A DNA stretch of 64,000 bases from Pseudopithomyces maydicus (GCA_026873275.1 JANTUC010000016.1:1353109-1417108); one strand, 5' to 3'; positions 1 to 13,322 are shown, counted from the stretch's first letter. Notes: generated by a model not told the origin, from the sequence alone. A program made the numbers and translations.

Positions 1-1217
1 CACTCCCTGGGGTATCCGACTAACCGGCTACGAGGCTTTCCGCAAACTCCACTACGTCCTCGCCATGGTGTACATCGGCGCCTGCTGGGCTCACTGGGAA
101 CAACTCAAAGTATTCCTCCTCCCAGGTCTCATCGTCTGGCTCCTCGACCGCGCCATCCGTCTCTTCCGCACTGCCCTCCTCCACTACAACTTCCTGCCCT
201 CGGGTCACATGGGATTCCGCGCCGCGCCCGCCGACATCGCCATCTTCAAGGACGAAATCAACGGGGACGTCGTCCGTATGGATTTCGATCACCCGCACGA
301 TGCCTGGGCCGTAGGCCAGCATTTCTACCTCATGTTCCCTGAGTCCGCAGCTTGGCAATCACACCCCTTCACCCCCTCAGCCTCCCCGTCTTTGGCGCAG
401 ATACCCAAAAACACAGCTACATCTTCCGCGCCAAGGGTGGAGAAACTAAGAAGATTGCCCAACTCGCAGCATCGCGTCTCGCACAGGCTTCCTCCGATGC
501 CCAAGACGCCGACGCGAGCCTAATGGGCACCCCCAAAATCTCCGTTGTTTTAACCGGTCCTTACGGCGAACAAACAATGCGCGACCTCGCTCCCACCTCC
601 AACATCCTCTGCATCGCAGGCGGCACGGGAATCACATACGTGCTCCCCGTCCTCCTGGACATCGCATCCCGCCGCCAACACCCCGATCGCCGCATCTCGC
701 TCATCTGGGTAATCCGCCACCGCCGGGACATCGACTGGGTCGCCCCCGAACTCGCGATCCTCAAAGCCAAGTGCCGCAACATCCGCGCAAGCATGCACAT
801 CTACGTCACGCGCGCAAGCGAAGACGTACACGCCGAGGCCGCAATCCCAACGCTCAGCGAGAAAGCCATCGAGACACCGTGCTCGCCCACGAAGGAGATT
901 TCCACGGTCGCGAATCTGAGCGCCAGTGCGTCGGGAAGCAGCGCAGCGTCGGTGTCCAGCGCGCTCAGTGTTCACGGTGTGAGTAAGAGCGAGATGGGGC
1001 TTGACCACTTGCAGGCGCGGCCGGATCTGGGGGCTATGGTCGGGGAATTTGTGGAGAGCACCGTGAGGGGGAGGACGGACGTTTTTGCGTCGGGACCCGG
1101 GGGTTGATCAGTGATTTGAGGAGTATCGTTGCGGGTCTGAATAGCGGGAAGAAGGTGTGGGGTGGAGAGGAGAGTGGGGATGTTAGGTTGGTGTGTGATG
1201 ATCGGTTGGAGTGGTAG
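1..1217 (+). CDS. Ferric/cupric reductase (FRE/NOX family), 3' part, two frameshifts
   Basis: The gene enters from the left edge in frame 2, so its 5' part is outside the window. Visible parts are the end of the ferric-reductase transmembrane region (YEAFRKLHY, then a hydrophobic helix ending LLDRAIRLFR), the FAD-binding motif HPFT (about 361-372), the NAD(P)-binding motif GGTGITYVLPVL (about 619-654) and the C-terminal FASGPGG...CDDRLEW ending at 1217. The family moves electrons from NADPH via FAD and haem across the plasma membrane to reduce Fe(III) or Cu(II). The frame breaks twice. At the C5 run 372-376 one more C would join HPFTP to LSLPVFG. At the G5 run 1099-1103 one more G would join ASGPGG to LISDLR and reach the stop at 1215-1217. 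Both breaks sit in conserved parts without splice signals, so they are pseudogene lesions or homopolymer undercalls. A low-complexity Ser-rich insert lies near 895-960. Confidence 0.88.
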
Positions 1218-1629
1218 AGATAAGGTTGGAGGGATGTGCTTTGCAGATGATATGATACCCCAATTTAGTTTTTTGTTTTTATGCTATTCAGCATCTTCGA
1301 AATGTATATGCTTGCATCATCATTAATGAGACCTATATTTTCTATCTTTGTACAAAGGCCATAGTGCCGCCTACGAGCAAGCTTGGGAACCAAACCCAGG
1401 TCATGGAAGCTTAGGCTATAATAACAACCCTCCTGCCAACGAGTAAAGAGGCCAATCAGTCCTCGCAAAATCGTGGGAGACATGTCCCAGACATCCCAGC
1501 GATTCCCATCATCTCCATAATCCATACATCAGCCAGGTCATACCACCAAAACAGACCAGGCACCAAGTTAATACACGACCTGCCCATCAACGTACACTCA
1601 AACACGCTTATCTACAACCGACCTGTCCA
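1218..1629. other. Intergenic, convergent 3' ends
   Basis: About 410 bases lie between two convergent genes. It is AT-rich around 1250-1350 and probably holds the 3' UTRs. No gene seen. Confidence 0.5.
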
Positions 1630-3830
1630 TCACGGCGTCCCCATTCCCCTCACCCCCTCCGCCTCTACAGCCCCAAACGCCATAATAATCGCATCCACCG
1701 CATGATACGCCACATACGGCAAACCCATACTCAACCTCCCGTACGCAATCGCAAACCTATACGTCCCCTCCTCGACGCCCCCTTCTCCTTCAAAATCTCC
1801 CCCGCCTCCCCCAACAACCTATCGCTCCTCTCATCAAACTCCCTCCCCCACCCCGGCGCCTTGTCCAGCCTGAGCAACTCGGTGTGCCACAGCTCGTGGA
1901 TCCCACGGACGATGTGCGCGACGGACGAGGGCGCGCCGAGCGGCTGCGCGCAGAGGAGTTGGGCTTGTGAGGGCCCGGATTCGAGCATGGTGTGGTAGAG
2001 GTGGAGGAAGGGGAGGGAGGGGAGGACGGGAGCGAGGTGCGGGCTGTGGCGCGCTTGAGGCCGCAGACTAGGGGCTCGGAGAGGGCGGAGGTGGTGAGTT
2101 GGGCTTTCGCGAGGTTGTAGATGGTCCAGGTCCTGGGAGGGGAGGGGTTAGCTTGGCTGGCTGGGAGGAGGGTGTGGGGCGGGGAGCGGTGGGGCGTGTG
2201 CATACGGGAAGGATAATATGAACGCGGGGGGTAATATGTTGGTGTGTATATGGGAGTGTTGGAGCTCGGCAGGGGATTGGTGTTGAGCGTGGAGGTCAGG
2301 GGTAGGTAGGGCGGGGAAGTGGAGCTTACCATTCCCAGAACTGAGGGTACCTATCAATGTACAGCTCCAGTGTTTGAAATATACGGCGGTGGCGCGCACG
2401 ACTGAAGCTGTACGGCGGGGAAGTCGAAGAGATGCGGCCGTCCTCGCGGTTGTGCAGCCTCGCGCGATGATGCCCTCTAACGATCTCGCAGAGCATAGAC
2501 GATAAGATTGTGGAAGTGGTCTGCATCGCTTCTTCGATGTTCATCCCACTGGGGTACAGCAGACGAAGGAGATTTCTTGTCTCGCCGGTAAAGATATCGG
2601 TGTGCAAATCCATCACGTCGTTAGGGACGGCAGACCCCAGGATGGAGTCGATTCCTGCGTCGTCGAGGAAGGCGGCACCGTCGCGGGCCATGTATGCTGA
2701 GCCAATGGTGTCGAAGGAGCGGGCAAGCATGACGAGATCGGGGGAGAGGCCGTGGTCGATGGCGGCTTTTCGGGGGGCATTGAACTGGCGTTTGTTCTCT
2801 GTGAGGTTCATCGCACGGAGGTAGCCCAGGGCAAGGCGCCAGAAGGAACGGTCTTCGCCGGATCGGGTGTCGTCGAGGGTGGGGACGGCTTCGCGGGCGA
2901 GTTTTTCGAAAGCTTCGAAGCGGCGGCTGAACTTTCCTTGACCCCTGGCCTGTTGGAAATGAATCGTCAGCGAATCTCGTTGATTTTGATTCCATGTAAC
3001 TCGAAAATCATCATGAAAATCTTCATTAAGGTGAACATGAGGTACTTACCCAATCTACACCTGTCAGCGCTGTATACACATAGTCTTCCCTGAGGTGGAC
3101 TGGTTCCAGGCTGAACGATTGGCACATCATCAGATAGAAAGGAAACTGGACAATGATAGGCGGATCGCATTCAAGTCCCGTGAGCAGATGACCCCAGGGC
3201 GTGAAGTGGTCATCTCCGCCAGCTTGTGAAGCATGCAACTGGGGATCTAGTACAACCGGATCATCTGTCTTATCGGCAGCGAGCAATATTGCGGCACAAA
3301 TTTCCAGTGTGCATTGATATGTCAATTCAATCGCGTCAATGTCGTGATAGCCAGCTGTAGTCACGCGTTCACGCTCGATGAGCTCGTGATACTCACGCGC
3401 AAATGGTTCGATAAGCTCCAAGACTTCGGTCGAGGGTTTGTATTCGTGCAGTGCGTTCAAGACCCAGGGTGCTACATCGCTTGTGAGCGCATATTTTCCG
3501 ATATGACGAGCCTTTGCTGGCTGTGGTGCGCGGCGTTCGTGTGCGCTTTCTATCCACACTCTTCCAGGATGCTGAAATGATTGGATGTTGGAGTCATCTG
3601 AGGAATGCGTGCTGTCTTCGCATTTGTCATGAGTCCGTAAGTTTTCGTCTATACCACTATGCTTCAAGGCAGCCTGTCTAGACGTTAGCCCTGAGTGTAA
3701 AATGACGCTTCGAAAAATATTTTCCGCGCGGATGGAAAATCCCAATGGCGTGGAACTTGTGTTGACATACCAGCGCCTCACCCGTATAGCGCATTTGCCG
3801 CGTATTGATCTTCACATCCGCCTCCGCCAT
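1630..3830 (-). CDS. Unassigned multi-exon gene, faintly terpene-synthase-like, two frameshifts
   Basis: The model starts at ATG 3830 (MAEADVKINTRQMRYTGEAL). It has introns at about 3674-3770 and 2950-3049 (gtaagt...cag, joining GVDW to ARGQGKFSRRF), and one near 2134-2327 that joins QFWEW to TWTIYNLAKAQL. The frame is then lost twice by one base: at 2048-2049 (GG on the plus strand; one more G gives KRAHSPHLAPVL) and at the C5 run 1778-1782 (one more base gives EKGGVEEGTYRFAIAYGRL and a stop at 1630). The protein is mostly helical, with NDVMDLHTDIFTGETRNLL in the second half. This vaguely recalls the metal-binding NSE region of terpene cyclases or the unusual fungal ABA3-type sesquiterpene synthases, but no DDxxD motif is seen and the assignment is weak. 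The open frame across all the joins is the main support for a gene. Confidence 0.55.
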
Positions 3831-6698
3831 CTTACCGGATGTAGCAATAAAGTGGGTGGAAAATAGAATTCGGGGGATTTGGAACCGCGATAGTGGGTTC
3901 GGTTAACAGTTCTCCAGGACCCTTCCGTAGTGTCGGTATTTATACGCACGAGAACCTGAGGCGGTCAGTCTTAAATGTGGCTGCAGGATCATGGTTGGAA
4001 CCGCGGAACTTTCAACTGCCAACGACTGCACGTTGGGCGGTACACTAGCTCAATCATAAGCTGCAATTAAACTCTCACCTTGACGTGCGGTTACGTTCTG
4101 TGATGATGGAAAACGATGCTCACCGTAATCGTCCTGCGCTATGATATGACGTGGGAGTAACTAATACGAGTGAAATTCTGCTACCGATGGTTCGCTTACG
4201 TGGGATACGACGGTGCGAAAGCGTTTGTTGAACTTGGTTCAAAACCGTTTGACGGTACTGGCAACGACGTTCTTCGAACTACTCCTAGGCTAAGCTTAAA
4301 TTCTCCCCACAAACAGCGACCCCTGTGGATACGCCGCATTCCCAGTATTGTTTTTTTGAGGGATTAATTCGGCATCGGACAACGGTTCCTCTAGGAGCGC
4401 TTAGGTGGCTTGACTATACGCAAACTACTGCTAGACTCCGGCCCTTTTTGCACGGCAATCATGCCTGTACAGGACCATAGCCGCGCGTTTTAAGTGCGAG
4501 CACTAGTTCACAAATGACTAATACCTAAGGTAGATTAGGAAATCTGGAGAGGAACGGATTCGAGGGCCTAGGATGTTCGACTTGGAGGAAGTTTGCTGAC
4601 CACAACACGCATGGCCATAAACGGCACGGATTCTGTAAAGTTCCTTATTAGGTAGAGCGCAGATGCAGGTGTGGTAACACGCACTCTGAATCTTGAGACC
4701 GGAGTGCCAACACAAATGATTAGTTTTAGCCGACTCTTATCGGTCAAACGCAGATGAGTCTCGAGCGCCTTGGCCATTGGCACATGGCAGTATGTATGTC
4801 ACAGCTTAATGGTAGCCCCACGCACTCTCAGTCGCCCAGCGCGGCGATCCGGGACAACTGTGCTTATGTGAATATGGCCGTTTATTTGACCCATCCCTAT
4901 CTCTATTAGGAACTAAATCTGCTGTGGCTATGGTTGTGATGTTCACGTTGAGGCGGCCCGCTGGGTGGCGCCACGATGCTTTGAGGGTAGATTTGGTGAA
5001 TCGACTCCAGTTTTTGAACGGAACGTGGTCGGCGACGCAACCTAGCGCTTTGACACCCATGACTCATGTAGCGCAATTATCTCCTACTGGTAGGTAGAGG
5101 GAGGCCGAGCGCCCAGCCAGGATGATCTTGGAGTCGGTGAGCTCAGCGAATGTATGTTGCGCTGGGGTCAGGTTGCGCTACATATTCTGAGGGCCGTATC
5201 TCGATGCGCGTCGCTTGACCGCCATATACACACCACCTTTGCTTGAATCAGGCTACTTCGGGGTCACATCTCTTCGCCGTATTTCTAAGAGGGACTACTG
5301 GGTATGCAACTCTTTCAAACGGGGTCTCGCAGGACTAAGTATTAGCGTGCACATTCGTGAAGAACTTGTCCAATGAATATCTAAAACTCACAAAAGGCAA
5401 TTTTAGATATTTCGGCACTCAAGGAAGGTATTTGTCTTTACGATGAGATGGTAGACTTTGGGGGTAGACAACAACCTCGCCGAAAGATAACCGTAAGTTT
5501 GGCGGATGAAGCCCCGACATAGGCTACCTGGGTAGCGTCTCTACTGGTATCCTCGAATTCGCAATCAATACCGCACGGTTGAAAGATACTGAGACCGTTT
5601 GACCAACGTAAAAACTTGCGTGGGCCCTTGCTGAATTCATGTGAAACACCCAATAACGCTTGCCATCTTACTTTTTCTTACCTCCGATATGTCCTGCATG
5701 CGCGAACCGAGCTTATTTAGGATAATGTGAGACCTAGGTCTTAGCACTGCCGATGTATGCTATCGATCTGTCGAGCTACCGGACATAATTCAACACGTCT
5801 AGTGGCAGGAAATTTTAACAGAACATCCGCCATGAATGCAGATCTCCCTCGGATTCGTAATGGTATTCCGAGCCTGACGATGCACTGCTACAGCGTACGA
5901 TTTGAACATGAATGATTGCAATGCCAACACTTGATGGCGACATTTGTACGTTTTTTCAGCTTACTTCACACACTGTGTGACTTTTCAGAACCTTTCGGGG
6001 CAGACGGCTATTTGCTCGCAATACGAACAAATGCTTTACAGATCTTCTGAGGCCCATTACCTAGGTAATATAATCTCTTGAAGACATGTAGTTACTCATT
6101 CGACTAGGATATGGTTGACGGTACCATGGCACCGGGACCCACGCTATCCCAACCCCGCAGCTTACGAGTGCTAACGTTTGTGAAACAATATACCACGCCA
6201 AGGAAAACCTTGATGTGCAGTTCTACCAATGGCTGTGACACGTTCCTTACGTCAGATCACAAAGAGCTATGTAATGCCAGATCGTTGGTGCTAGTTGAGG
6301 CTACGGTTCCACGTGCTGTTGCATCGTGTGGACCTGCTTAAAGATCAAGAATAATGTTCCTGTCTGGTCCTTATAGACTTCAATTGGTATAGAAACACAA
6401 TAAAGCTCTTCTATCCACGCGATGTTGCGAAGATCAGAGAGGGAAAGAAACCAGATATAAAAACAAGGCGATTCAGGAATAGGACGTGGCGGTTCGATAC
6501 GGCCAATGCGTCATCCCTCGATCTTTTAAGACACAATCCCTTCGATGAAAGTATAATGAAAGCGGATCAGATGTTATCAAAATGTAAATTAGCTAGGGCT
6601 GTTCGGGCTTTCGCGCGATGTGAACTTTCCTATCAGAACGTAAGTACGTGTTTCCGACCATTCTGGGATATGATAGGGTCAACCCCATACAAAAAAAC
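3831..6698. other. Gene-free stretch
   Basis: This 2.9-kb stretch of ordinary composition has only short uninformative ORFs on both strands. It shows no repeats, no RIP-like AT enrichment and no recognisable protein fragment. The left end should hold the promoter of the minus-strand gene starting at 3830. Confidence 0.5.
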
Positions 6699-7711
6699 TT
6701 ACATCACATAGTAATATCTCCTCTCATTCGTCTTCAGCAACTCCTCGTTAGCTTCGGCGATTACTCCGGTAGTTTCTTCTGAACTCAGGAAACCCTTGTT
6801 GGTGAGGACATGTCGTCCAGACAGCCTCAGGAACTTTTCCATATTTCCTTGTGCTAGTACCCCAAGCTTTTTCTCCTGCTCGTCTTCAGGCCATGTTCCA
6901 ATCGGCCAGCGATAGGTCTCTTCCTCGACATCTTCAAATCCTGCTTCCTCAAGTCCAGCGGTCTGTTTGCCCGACACCTTATAGTCAAGCCCATCCTGAG
7001 CCCAGCTCTCACCAGCGAGTTGTACAAACTTGACCAACGCAGACGCATCTACCGAATCGTATGCCTCGTCATCTGCTCGCAACGGATGCGACATGTCTAT
7101 AATTTCCAGAGCTCCTCCTGGTCTCAGATGTCTGAAGCACTTCTTGCGAAACCCCGGCCAGTCGTGGATACCGCCAGTGACCATCCGCACATGGATGAAA
7201 TCAAACTGCCCATCTCTGAACCTTGTCCACTCCGGATCGTCGGCATTGTGATGGATGTAATGTACGTTCGCCGCTGTATCGTCCTTCCTAGGCGGGGGAA
7301 CGAGATCGGTCGCGATAACTTCGGCGGTCGGGAATGCGTGTGCGATGGCGTTCGCCCATAGGCCCGTGCCAGTTCCGACGTCCAGAATTGAAGTGATATT
7401 GGGCGAGAGAGGTGTGGTGTGGAGCCTGCCTCCGAAGGTCAAGACCCACATGCCATGCTGAAGGTCTGTGGAGAGCGGTGAGACGTGTTTCAATGGGAAC
7501 AAGTTGGTGGAATGCACGAGCAACAATGAACTCCGTACTCACCCAAACGGTTCTGCTCGTCCTGCCGCTAGAGTGAACAGCTGTCCGTAGTTACGTGCGT
7601 ATTGGAACGTACCGAATCCTCAACATCTGCCATTACGTAGATACGATTAATAATCGGGGTGTGTTTGTATTCATAGTCATCCCAAAGGCTGTCTTCGTGG
7701 TCCTGATCCAT
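6699..7711 (-). CDS. LaeA-like SAM-dependent methyltransferase
   Basis: Exon 1 starts at ATG 7711 (MDQDHEDSLWDDYEYK). After a 45-51 nt intron comes a tiny exon of 19 or 25 nt ending at 7543 (DEQNRL), then the main exon 7465-6699, giving the family-typical DEQNRLDLQHGMW junction. The Rossmann motif I is ILDVGTGTGLWA, followed by an acidic motif (EVIATDLVPP) and the FDFIHVRMV and LRPGGALEIID motifs of class I methyltransferases. The family includes LaeA and many secondary-metabolism methyltransferases; substrate cannot be told here. The end is uncertain. The ORF stops after RRYYYVM, but a gtaagt overlaps that stop, and splicing to an acceptor near 6665 would give a longer tail ending RKPEQP, as in relatives that end in RKP or GQKP. 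The neighbours are unrelated. Confidence 0.85.
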
Positions 7712-10198
7712 GATGGGCGAGATCTGAAGCTGCTGCTGTTGCTGTGATCACGACGACCTAATTAGGATAACACGCGAGACATGCGTCGACTTTGAAGTTG
7801 TTTGGAGGTCGCCGGGGATGTACAAGCACCTCGCGCGCCTGTATAGACGTTTCACGGACTCCCAGATGAGCCCGCTGGCGCGCGTCGCAATGAATGTCCG
7901 TCCGTGACACTAGATGGCTGCGCGGCACAGTCAGCCCATCCCGAAGGGTCGATCCGCCCGCCGTAGACTTTCCCGGACGGTTGTGCCCGCATGCATGGTG
8001 TGCTCTGCGCATGCCGAGGACCAGGCGGGTAGTTCCAGGCGTCCGCGAATGGGCGTATCGCCATGGGCACAACATGAGACTTTTTAGGCTAGGTACATGC
8101 GTCGGTTATTGGGGCGTTCAGCCATCGTGATCTTGCACGTGCACAAGCTATGACACATAAGGAAGGTGGTCAAGAAACACGGAGGTCTACGTACGAGAGC
8201 AGATTGGTAGCCAAGAACCTTGTTACTGAATAGGTCCTACTTCACATGAGAGATCTCGACACAATGAAGCCGATACGATATTGGGCACTCGTATCCTCGC
8301 TTCGTTCATATCCCCTACCTTATTATCTATCTGATTAAGATGATATCTGCCAGACAATCTCATTTCTTGCTCCGTAGGTGGAAGCGGGCAGCCGCAAAGT
8401 TGACTCGCTACACTAGTAGGCGTTTTTATATTCACACCCCGATCTAACTTTCGGCGACCGAGAATAATTTTATGTATACAATCTGCGGCAAGCGGAGAAT
8501 ACAAAAGGAAAGTATGGGTAAGACGATGTGACAATAGAAACCGTAAACAACATCACTAATTGTAATCGCCTTCTTGTATGAGATTTGGGGTGGCTATGCA
8601 TGTATCTGAATACGAAAACAATTTTTTTCAAGTCAAGTGGGAGAAGGCGCCACAGATCTTTGTGAGGCACCGCCACATGAGCTTTCAACACAATGTAACA
8701 TAAGAGTCTCAATATACACAGACTCAGGCTGGGCGGAATCTTCATCAGATGCGCCGCATGTTTGTAATAATTAATTGGCTGCGAGCTCGGGGCTTCTCCG
8801 GTCCTATCATTATATTGAAGATGACAGCAGTTTTATCAGACTTTGTTCGCTTGAATACGTGATCTTCGACTCAGATTGGATACCTAGGAGTAATATTCAT
8901 GAAGAAAAATAATGTAGAAATCGCGATGAACCCTTCAACGATGTTTTATGCATCCAAGGGCGATCTTCAGTGGCTTATGCGTCGAACCCTGTTCACCCAC
9001 GCACGAACCTTATGACTCGCTTAGACCGCCAGGACGGAAAGGATGGTCGATCATAATGATAAGGGAATCCATGGATTGCTAGTGAACACGTGACAATACG
9101 TTTTTGTACCTCTGTAGCATGCGGAATCCCTCTGTGCCTATCCTGCCTGCATATTCTTCTTATATTATACCAATGGAGTGAGGGATAGACTTGTATGTAT
9201 GACCTATGAAAGCGAGCGTTGTTGTAAAGGGCGCAACGTTTCTCCATATCTGGTCACTATCGTTTCACAACACAGCCGTACACTGCTTGACGATCCCGAC
9301 TATCGCTGCGAACATGCCATCGGCGAGGCCCTCAAGTGGAGTTCTCTTATTCGTGTTGAATATGGCGATCAACATATCTATGAATCTATCGACATCATAT
9401 ATGCGACGAGTAGTCACAGCGCCGAACTGCAAACTTTGCTCGTCAAATCATGATTAGTGAATAGTGGTTTGTCGGTTTTATGCTATCATCTAGCTGTTAA
9501 TAGGGAAAGATATTGAATTTGGAAAAGATATGGACACAAATAAACACAGTGAGGATGTGAAGGGGCATACAGCGCACTGATTGGGACATTATCTATGCAG
9601 GAACAATTTTCGGAGATCTTCGATGTGCAGACGACTCTCGTATTGGTCCCGATGTCTGCACCCATCCATCCATTTCCGATGCTGGCCTAGAACAACAGCC
9701 ACTCGTGGTGCTGCACTTCCCCAAAGCAGGGGTCTGCTGATTACACCTGCTTACAGATGTCGCTAAATCCTGCAGCTGACGCCACCTCCTTACACTTTTG
9801 ACAATATCTCAGCCTTGTCACTATAATAGGTACGGCTGGAGATTCGTGAGCACGCATTTGCAAGCAGTCCACCGTCCTTTCATTTGAGATGATGATGATC
9901 TTAGCAAGTGTGCTCCCTGCAATTGCTCACTTGTTAGTCATTCGTAGTTTTCGACTCTACACGATTGGTGGATTGATCTGACCATCAGCTCTTGGTGACC
10001 GCCCTACCTCGGCTTTCGCTGATGGTGTTCAGCCATGTATGATGGCCAAGCGCAGTGCGTTAATGTCGCAGCCTGACCTTCAATGGAAATATGATATAAA
10101 TTGAATTGGAAAGCCTAGTAATTCCTTTCAAGCGGGGACACAAACCCGTTCATGAATATCACTGTTTAGTAGGGAGACTCATTGTTTAACTCTTGAGA
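7712..10198. other. Gene-free stretch and divergent promoters
   Basis: This 2.5-kb region separates the methyltransferase and the glucanase, which diverge. Only short unconvincing ORFs occur. Its ends must carry both promoters. Nothing else is recognised. Confidence 0.5.
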
Positions 10199-12890
10199 AT
10201 GAGAGCGTTCCAATATCTGCTGCATATTGCAGCGATTACCTCTGGCACTCAAGCCGCGCCTCAGAGCTCCAACCCCCTTGCTAAGGGAGCACCAAAGTCG
10301 GCATATTGGCCCGTTCCAGCTACCCCGAAAGGCCCTGTTGAACCGTGAGTTGTCTAAAAGCTAGTATTGTTGACGTATATCTGAGAGTACAATAGTCAAA
10401 TAGCTACAGGACAAAACGCTGTCAACAACAATGAGACCTACGATCCTAGCGAAATCAAGTCCGCAAAGCCCATCAAAGCAAACGTTTTAACTGCAGCCGC
10501 ATGTTCCGGACCTGTTACAAGTAATCCCAGTGGCTTCTGGATGGACCAGCAAGATCACAGTGGTAATGCGAGGGGATACGCACCGTTTTTGGTATGTGGT
10601 AAATGGATCGTTGTCTTTGAAGACAGTTGCTAATCGCCTAAGGATGGCTTCTTCAACTACCAAACGTGGCGCAATGTTCAGAATTATGGCGCGAAAGGTG
10701 ATGGATCTGGAGATCAGACGGCTGCCATCCAAAATGCGTTGAACGACAACAGCAACGGAGGCACTAGATATCAAGGCCCGCTCGGTGCGCAGCCCGCGCA
10801 TGTATTCATTCCTAGCGGAACATATCAGCTTGGGTCGAAGCTCGATCTCCGCAAGGGTACTATCATCATGGGTGACCCAAACAACCCCCCAATCTTGAAG
10901 GCTGCAAGAGGCTTCAGTGGATCTGTTCTAGTCGAGGGTCGCGACTTCGCCAGCGCTCCCGAGACCAACTTCATGATCATGCTTCGCAATGTCATCATCG
11001 AGTAAGTTTCCTTTTTCATCCGGTACATAGTCTTACCTAACAAAAACTAGCACCACAGCTCTGGACCCAGCACAGCAAATTGCAGCTTTGACTTGGAGTG
11101 TCGCCCAAGGTTCCGGACTTGGCAACGTCAAGATCAACATGCCTTCAAGCTCCACTGGTCACACGGGTATCCTGATACAAGGAGGCTCCACTATCGCCGT
11201 TACGGATGTTCAAATTACAGGCGGTGCCATCGGTATTTATAATACAAACCAGCAAGTTGTTTTCAAGAACATTTATTTCAAGTTCTGCACAACAGCCTAT
11301 GTCGCTCCCGGTGGCTTCAATTCGCTACTACAAGGCGTAACTTTTGACACTTGCGGAGTGGGAATCGACGTAACGCAAGGTCATGGCGATGTCATCCTGC
11401 TTGACTCTGAAAGCAAGAACTCAGGTAACACTGTAGTATTCAGAGACTCGTCAAACGACAATGGACCTCGCAACAATCAGGTTGTTATCCAGAATCTCAA
11501 ACACGATACTAACAATCCAATCGCGGTCACGTCAACAAATCAGGTCGTACTTGCAGCAAGGGCCACTGTAGACACTTGGGTGTGGGGAAACGCCGTGCCA
11601 GGCCAGTACCAGAAGGGCCAAACCTATGCAAACACCCGCTCTCAGGCGCTTCTTGATGATTCTGGAAAATTCTTCACGAAAGATGCACCAACATATGCAG
11701 GATATGCAAAAGATCAGATTGTCAACGTCAAGGCTGTTGCAGGACTGGATGTCAAAGGTGATGGCCGGACGGATGACTCCGCATCGTTGAACGCTATTCT
11801 TGCACAGAATGCCGCCAACTGCAAGATCACGTGAGTCATACTCCCTGGGACTATTGAAATTCTCACTAACATCATGATTAGATACTTCCCCTATGGCGTT
11901 TATATCGTGAAAAGTACGCTTTTTATTCCTCCAGGATCACGTATCGTCGGCGAAGCGTGGCCTGTTATCAGCGGTGCAGGTGCGAGATTCACCGACGCCA
12001 ACAATCCCGCTCCGGTCGTGAAGGTTGGAAATGTAAATGATGTTGGCGTCGCTCAAATCTCCGACATGCGCTTTACTGTTGCAGAGCCATTGCCTGGTGC
12101 GAAGATCATGGAGTGGAACATGGAGGGAACACAGAAAGGCGACGTCGGTATCTGGAACTCTGTTGTTAACATCGGTGGATTTAAAGACTCCACTGTAACA
12201 TACTCCTGCGGCTCCCAGGACCCATGCCAGGCTGCACACACCGGTGTTCACCTCACAGCGAGCAGCTCTGTTTATGTGCAGAATCTCTGGGTGTGGACCG
12301 CCGATCACTCCGAGGACGGCCAAGCACCGCTCCAAATCATCTCAACCGGCCGCGGCATCTTGGTCGAGTCCACAAAAGCCACCTGGCTCGTTGGTTCCGG
12401 TTCCGAACACCACTGGCTCTACGGGTACAACTTCAGCGGTGCGAGGAACGTCTATGCCGGGCTGCTCCAGGTAGAATCACCATACATGCAGGGCCGCGGC
12501 GCCGTGAGAGTTGCACCGGCGCCTTGGACCGCTCGAAACGGGGACCCTGACTTCTCTTGGTGTAATGGCGGGGATGGATACTGTCGCTCGTCCGTTGGGA
12601 TTAACGTTCAGAACTCGCAAAACGTCTATCTCTATTCCTCGTCGACTTGGACGTTCTTCGATGGCGAGTGGAACGGTCAATATGGTCAAGACAATCAGTG
12701 CGGAGTACAAAGTGGGACGTATTGCCAGCTGAACATGAATAGAGTGACGGGTAGCAGCAGTCTTTCTTGGTATGGCATGAACACTAAATCGGGTGAGGTG
12801 ATGGTGTTGGATGGACAGTTGAACCCGAAAACACTCAACAACCCTGGAGGATGGGGCGGCAACTTGGTGGCCTATAGACAATTTGCCTAA
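10199..12890 (+). CDS. Secreted GH55 beta-1,3-glucanase
   Basis: Five exons: 10199-10344, 10396-10591, 10643-11001, 11051-11830 and 11882-12890. All four introns are 49-51 nt with GT-AG ends, and all phases agree. The first 20 or so residues form a signal peptide (MRAFQYLLHIAAITSGTQAA). The mature protein has the two pectate-lyase-like beta-helix halves of GH55. The first starts at FWMDQQDHSG and NVQNYGAKGDG; the second at VKAVAGLDVKGDGRTDDSASL. The GSGSEHHWLYGYNF segment near 12395-12435 is the strongly conserved glutamate-containing region of the family. The enzyme hydrolyses beta-1,3-glucan of fungal or oomycete walls or plant callose outside the cell. Length (about 830 aa) is normal and no frame break is needed. 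The intron 1 acceptor was chosen as AATAG at 10391-10395 because the next AG gives the wrong frame. Confidence 0.95.
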
Positions 12891-13322
12891 TCTGTAAAAT
12901 TCTTTACGTCGCGATAGAATACTTCACTGTTCTCTTGATGCTTGAAAACTTTTGCATTATCCAAAGAACTCCTAGTTCATATAAGGTCTTTACACATCAG
13001 TTGCCGCCCTATGAATTTGTTATGTACATGCAAAATGACATGCTCAAGCTGTTGATAGCGTTGGACGCTCGTTACAGGAATTGTGTTGCCTTGATACCTA
13101 CGCACCATATTATCTGATACTAAGGCGTTAATGAAGTCGCTAAAGATCATTAATGACTACCCATCAAGTACCCGTAGACATACAAGAGCAGTTGAGCATG
13201 CTTTCTGACAAGAACTTTCTAACCGATAATGAAAGAACAATGCAAGCGTTACTCTGTTCTTGATGTAAACTTCTATCTTTTTTCCCGGTTTTACCATCCC
13301 TAGACCATGGTAACTTTTCAAT
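12891..13322. other. Intergenic, convergent 3' ends
   Basis: AT-rich spacer of about 430 bases between the convergent glucanase and MYND-finger genes. Nothing recognised. Confidence 0.5.

Noticed and set aside
1790..2332. 180-codon minus-strand ORF rich in Ser, Pro and Arg
   Set aside because: It is a shifted frame crossing an intron and a frameshift of the 1630-3830 gene; only its YNLAKAQL part is real.
11937..12881. Antisense ORFs within the glucanase
   Set aside because: Shadow frames of a well-supported coding exon.
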